From positions 1 through 11,277 of the forward strand of contig JADHYX010000564.1 in the NCBI GenBank assembly GCA_027604685.1: 11,277 bases of DNA. Reading direction: 5' to 3'. The stretch's first letter is position 1, and every line of letters starts with the position of its first letter. Source of the stretch: Lobulomyces angularis. Taxonomy: Eukaryota > Chytridiomycota > Chytridiomycetes > Lobulomycetales > Lobulomycetaceae. This document shows positions 8,869 to 11,277 of this stretch, one piece after another. The notes beneath the pieces were generated by a model, which saw nothing but the letters and a program-made list of their open reading frames with translations, made no database searches and was not told the DNA's origin. Made by a program: the position numbers and the translations under genes.

Positions 8869-10222
8869 TCAATGTTCGTAAACACTCCAGTCGGGAACAG
8901 TGCCTGTGTTTTCAAAATTCGCTTTTAGTATCTCTTTTCCACCTGCTCTAATTGCACCCATTAAAGAACCTTTCAAATATTAAAGTTTTAATAAAAATTA
9001 ATTTTACCGCCAATCCAGGGTATAATGTTTTCTTTGAAAATGGAATTTAAAATAACAATTTTTTCGTGTAAGTATTCTAAATTTGAATATTTTGGATTAT
9101 TCGCAATTAAAGAACTTAACTCTTCCTTTAATCTGCTTCTAAAATTCGTTGTCATTGATGTACCACCAACTAACAAAATATTTTGAATTAAACACCCCCT
9201 TAAGTCTGCAGAGCACTAAAGTCTCAAAATAAAATTTTTCAGTGATAAAAAGTTCATAATTTATTACATTAATCAATAAATCAAGAACAACAGATGGAAT
9301 TGAATTATCTTCCGAGTCGGCTTCAAACAACACTTCAAAAGCTCTCTCGGCAATCCAACTTGGGATTAGTAATTTTGTGTTAATATCTAGAGGATACTTT
9401 ATATCTTCTTTAGTGGATTCATAAACTTTATATCCATCCTTATGCAGCTCTTTAAAATTTGCAGAAAAATTGGAAACCGAACAAAACCTTATTTTAAAGT
9501 CCTCTAATTTTTCTACCGTTATCTCCCTTAGCATTTCATGTGACAATTCTGTTGGATTCATATCATCTTTCCTTTCTGTACAGATGGCTCTGGCGTGATT
9601 TTTCAGCAACAATAATATTCTAGAAGTTACAGATCTTCCGGCTAGTGGAATAGACTTTGAATATGGTATTATCGGCCTAAGGTCATAAACCTGGTAAAAT
9701 CAGTTATTGGGAAAGAAACAAGTGTTGCCTTACTGGAATCATGGATGTTTCTAAATTTCCGCAATCCACGACTACACCAGATGTTTTTCCCAAAGTACTT
9801 AAAGCTAATATTGAGCTAGAAAGAAATGTAACTGATGGAACTTGGAGGTTCCAAAAAAGGACAGATGTGATTAACTTTTTCAATTCGAGGGGCAAATATA
9901 CTGATTCACATATTAAGACTTTCCTCTGTTTTGGGTCGGTTAATAGATGTCTGATATTAAAATACATTATTAGCTATTATAAAAATTTTTAATGTTCACT
10001 TTACGAATGAAAAATAGTTCTCAAAAGTTGCCCAAGATTAAATTCCAAATCTTCAGCTTCTTGTAAATTCAAATAAAACAAATCAGGAGTAGTGTTGGAT
10101 GGAGATGATGCTTTAATTACTCTGGGCTTTGGTTCACCTGAAAAACCTGCTTTAACAAATCTTGAACCAATATCTAGTATTATGCGATCTTCGTTGCCAT
10201 ATATAGAGTTTCTTCTATACAT
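8869..10222 (-). CDS. actin-related protein, Arp10/ACTR10-like dynactin subunit, 5 exons
   Basis: Exons: 10222-10005, 9950-9734, 9690-9268, 9215-9008, 8969-8869. They total 1167 nt, 388 aa. Arp10 (animal Arp11/ACTR10) caps the pointed end of the dynactin Arp1 filament, which links dynein to cargo. The actin fold shows in IILDIGSRFVKAGFSGE (14-30, phosphate loop 1), LLTDPKQRKVLICESVYLP (residues 75-93), LQVPSVTFLSSSILALSTLG, VVVDCGNLET (132-141, phosphate loop 2), IPLAGR, and ILLVGGTSM (299-307, adenosine region). The protein ends GTVPDW plus five residues, like the short IPDW-type end of ACTR10. Compared with actin, DNGSG has become DIGSR and DSGDG has become DCGNL, so ATP binding is probably weak or lost, as in other Arp10 proteins. 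The family is clear from order and spacing; the orthology to Arp10 rather than another Arp is an inference. Confidence 0.87.
8970..9007 (-). other. 38-nt intron, the shortest in the window
   Basis: The intron runs GTAAAATTAA to TTTGAAAG. It separates WIGG from SLMGAIRAGG in the Arp10-like gene, and splicing restores one frame to the PDW ending. Other very short introns are 1281-1320 (40 nt) and 1577-1618 (42 nt). Confidence 0.7.
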
Positions 10223-10633
10223 TTATGCGTACACAATTTTTATTTCAGAATATTGTCAAAGTGATAGAAAGTCCTTAAAAATATAGGACAGATATTTATA
10301 AGTTAAAAAAATTGACGTGGTGAAATTTGACTAAAAATTGACCAGAAAAATAGTGATGAAACTAAAGACGAAATGCAACGTGTTACGTAGTGTGCAATTA
10401 AAAGAAATTATTATTCGTGAGAGAAACTGTTGCTAAAATTCAATAGACACATTGCAAAGTTCTATTGCACTTAAGACAAAAATAGATTTAAAGTATAAAA
10501 TTATACAACAGCTACGCCAATAGTTCTATAGTTGCTTCTTATAAACTACTGAAATTAATATGCCTCATTGACTTTTCCATTCTGTAGAGAAAGAAAATGC
10601 ACCAAATAAAAAACAAAAACTACTTGGGAAAAA
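10223..10633. other. intergenic region upstream of the Arp10-like gene
   Basis: About 410 bp with no supported gene. It should contain the Arp10-like promoter on its left side. The right side follows the 3' end of the broken TnpB-like copy. No recognisable protein in any frame, no tRNA and no terminal inverted repeat were seen. Confidence 0.5.
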
Positions 10634-10863
10634 TTATCTACTTAATTGCAAATGTCTGGAGTCATCCCGGCTCCAAGTCCTTTACTAGATATCCATTCAC
10701 CATTTCCTCACAAATTACGTTTATACAACGGAGCAATCCATGAATTTTTCGATCATTTTTCCATTTTTACTTGGATTGGGATGTGGTATTTCTTTAAGAT
10801 ATCTTTTACATTTAGCGCAAACAGACGATGTTAAATATTCATAAACTAAATAGACTTATCAAA
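10634..10863 (-). pseudogene. degenerate TnpB/Fanzor-like C-terminal remnant (copy B)
   Basis: On the minus strand, 10855 onward reads VYLVYEYLTSSVCAKCKRYL, which resembles the segment of TnpB/Fanzor proteins leading into the first CxxC of the zinc ribbon. Around 10766, at an A-run, the sense moves to another frame reading KWKNDRKIHGLLRCINVICE, the second Cys pair (Cx4C). Near 10675 it moves again to WSRDDSRHLQ, matching the WNRDD RuvC-III element of the neighbouring copy, then stops. A further break just before 10855 separates PVIDFDKS from VYLV. At least three frame breaks mean no intact product. The nuclease core is missing: only about 160 bp lie between this piece and the end of the outer copy. 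The family call rests on motif order and alignment with copy A. Confidence 0.55.
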
Positions 10864-11010
10864 ATCAATTACAGGAATTCTGCAATAGGTATATGTTTAA
10901 GAAGGTGTGATAGTGCATGGAGGTAGTTTTTTAACGTCTAACAAAAAACGAAATTAAATTTAATGTTACACAAAAATTATACCTCATACACCAGCACCAT
11001 TTAAGGTCAA

Positions 11011-11028
11011 GAGTAGCGAAAACTACTC
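11011..11028 (-). repeat. 6-bp perfect inverted repeat over the stop codon of the TnpB-like frame
   Basis: On the minus strand the sequence is GAGTAG-TTTTCG-CTACTC, a 6-bp stem with a 6-nt loop. The left arm contains the last sense codon GAG and the stop TAG of the frame at 11023-11277. It could be a 3'-end structure of the element or chance. Confidence 0.4.
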
Positions 11029-11277
11029 AGAAATAATTGGAATAATAGCTCTTAAGAATCTCGCAGGACGACATTCACCAGCCAATATCTCCTCTACTAT
11101 CGACTTTTGGTTCAAAGTTGCAACGTCATCCCGATTCCACAACCTCGATGGGTACCCACTGGATTGTTGACAAAATTCGCTTTGGCAGCGCAACAACCCT
11201 TGTACAGTAACCTCATCATTCCTCTTCCATGGCTTAGGGCTCATCCTCTTCCTGAAAGTTTCCAGCACTCTATGACA
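11023..11277 (-). CDS. TnpB/Fanzor-like nuclease, C-terminal zinc ribbon and RuvC-III region (copy A, partial)
   Basis: The frame is open from the window edge to TAG at 11023, 84 residues, and continues off the right side. It starts CHRVLETFRKRM, so the first residue could be the second Cys of a CxxC. KPWKRND, GLLRCQSEFCQQ (Cx4C, the second zinc pair) and RLWNRDDVATLN follow; in OrfB/TnpB-type enzymes the Asp of NRD is the third RuvC catalytic residue. After it come IVEEILAGECRPARFLRA and a short tail. TnpB and eukaryotic Fanzor proteins are RNA-guided DNA nucleases carried by transposons. About half of 11101-11160 is G+C, well above the surrounding genes, which fits an acquired element. No break is visible in this part, but whether the whole gene is intact cannot be seen. 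The Fanzor-like assignment comes from motif recognition alone. Confidence 0.55.
   Translation of the reverse strand, partial: CHRVLETFRKRMSPKPWKRNDEVTVQGLLRCQSEFCQQSSGYPSRLWNRDDVATLNQKSIVEEILAGECRPARFLRAIIPIISE

Noticed and set aside
9741..9992. Plus-strand frame of 83 residues
   Set aside because: It is the antisense shadow of Arp10-like exon 2 and its intron; the minus-strand translation matches the family.
10652..10834. Plus-strand frame of about 60 residues beginning MSGVIPAPSP
   Set aside because: It lies antisense to the broken TnpB-like copy, and the minus strand carries the recognisable motifs.
10717..11277. Copies A and B as one spliced gene
   Set aside because: On the minus strand copy A, which already contains the second Cys pair and the NRD element, comes before copy B, which contains the first Cys pair and a second version of the same elements. 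They are duplicates, not successive exons.

Overview
The window is AT-rich eukaryotic nuclear DNA, most likely from an early-diverging fungus. The evidence is short GT-AG introns (38-145 nt) splitting every gene, long A/T homopolymers outside exons, a vacuolar AVT3/AVT4-type amino-acid transporter with the fungal domain plan, an Arp10-like dynactin subunit, and TnpB/Fanzor-like remnants. The species cannot be fixed from sequence alone. All exon structures were worked out by hand from frame continuity, GT/AG sites and family conservation. Every junction keeps phase, and each of the four full-length genes adds up to a whole number of codons.

Layout. Positions 1-649 (+) are the last three exons of a gene whose 178 visible residues end in a hydrophobic C-terminal anchor. 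Its family is uncertain. It converges on four head-to-tail minus-strand genes: a 10-exon, 555-aa cytosolic gamma-glutamyltransferase-family enzyme (1215-3560); an 11-exon, 692-aa vacuolar amino-acid transporter (3770-6470); a 5-exon, 311-aa ADP/ATP-carrier-like mitochondrial carrier (7421-8614); and a 5-exon, 388-aa Arp10/ACTR10-like protein (8869-10222). These are housekeeping functions (glutathione or gamma-glutamyl turnover, vacuolar amino-acid export, mitochondrial nucleotide exchange, dynein-dynactin transport) with no sign of being one pathway.

The right end (10634-11277, minus strand) differs. It holds two same-orientation remnants of the C-terminal zinc ribbon and RuvC-III region of a TnpB/Fanzor-like (IS200/IS605-IS607 OrfB-type) nuclease. 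The outer copy is open to the window edge and about half G+C in its middle. The inner copy is broken by frameshifts but aligns motif by motif with the outer one. This is the most likely place for an undescribed system, and its main body lies beyond the window.

The other notable signal is the carrier at 7421-8614. It is clearly of ADP/ATP-carrier type, yet the hallmark RRRMMM reads RRRLQM and several other core positions are changed.
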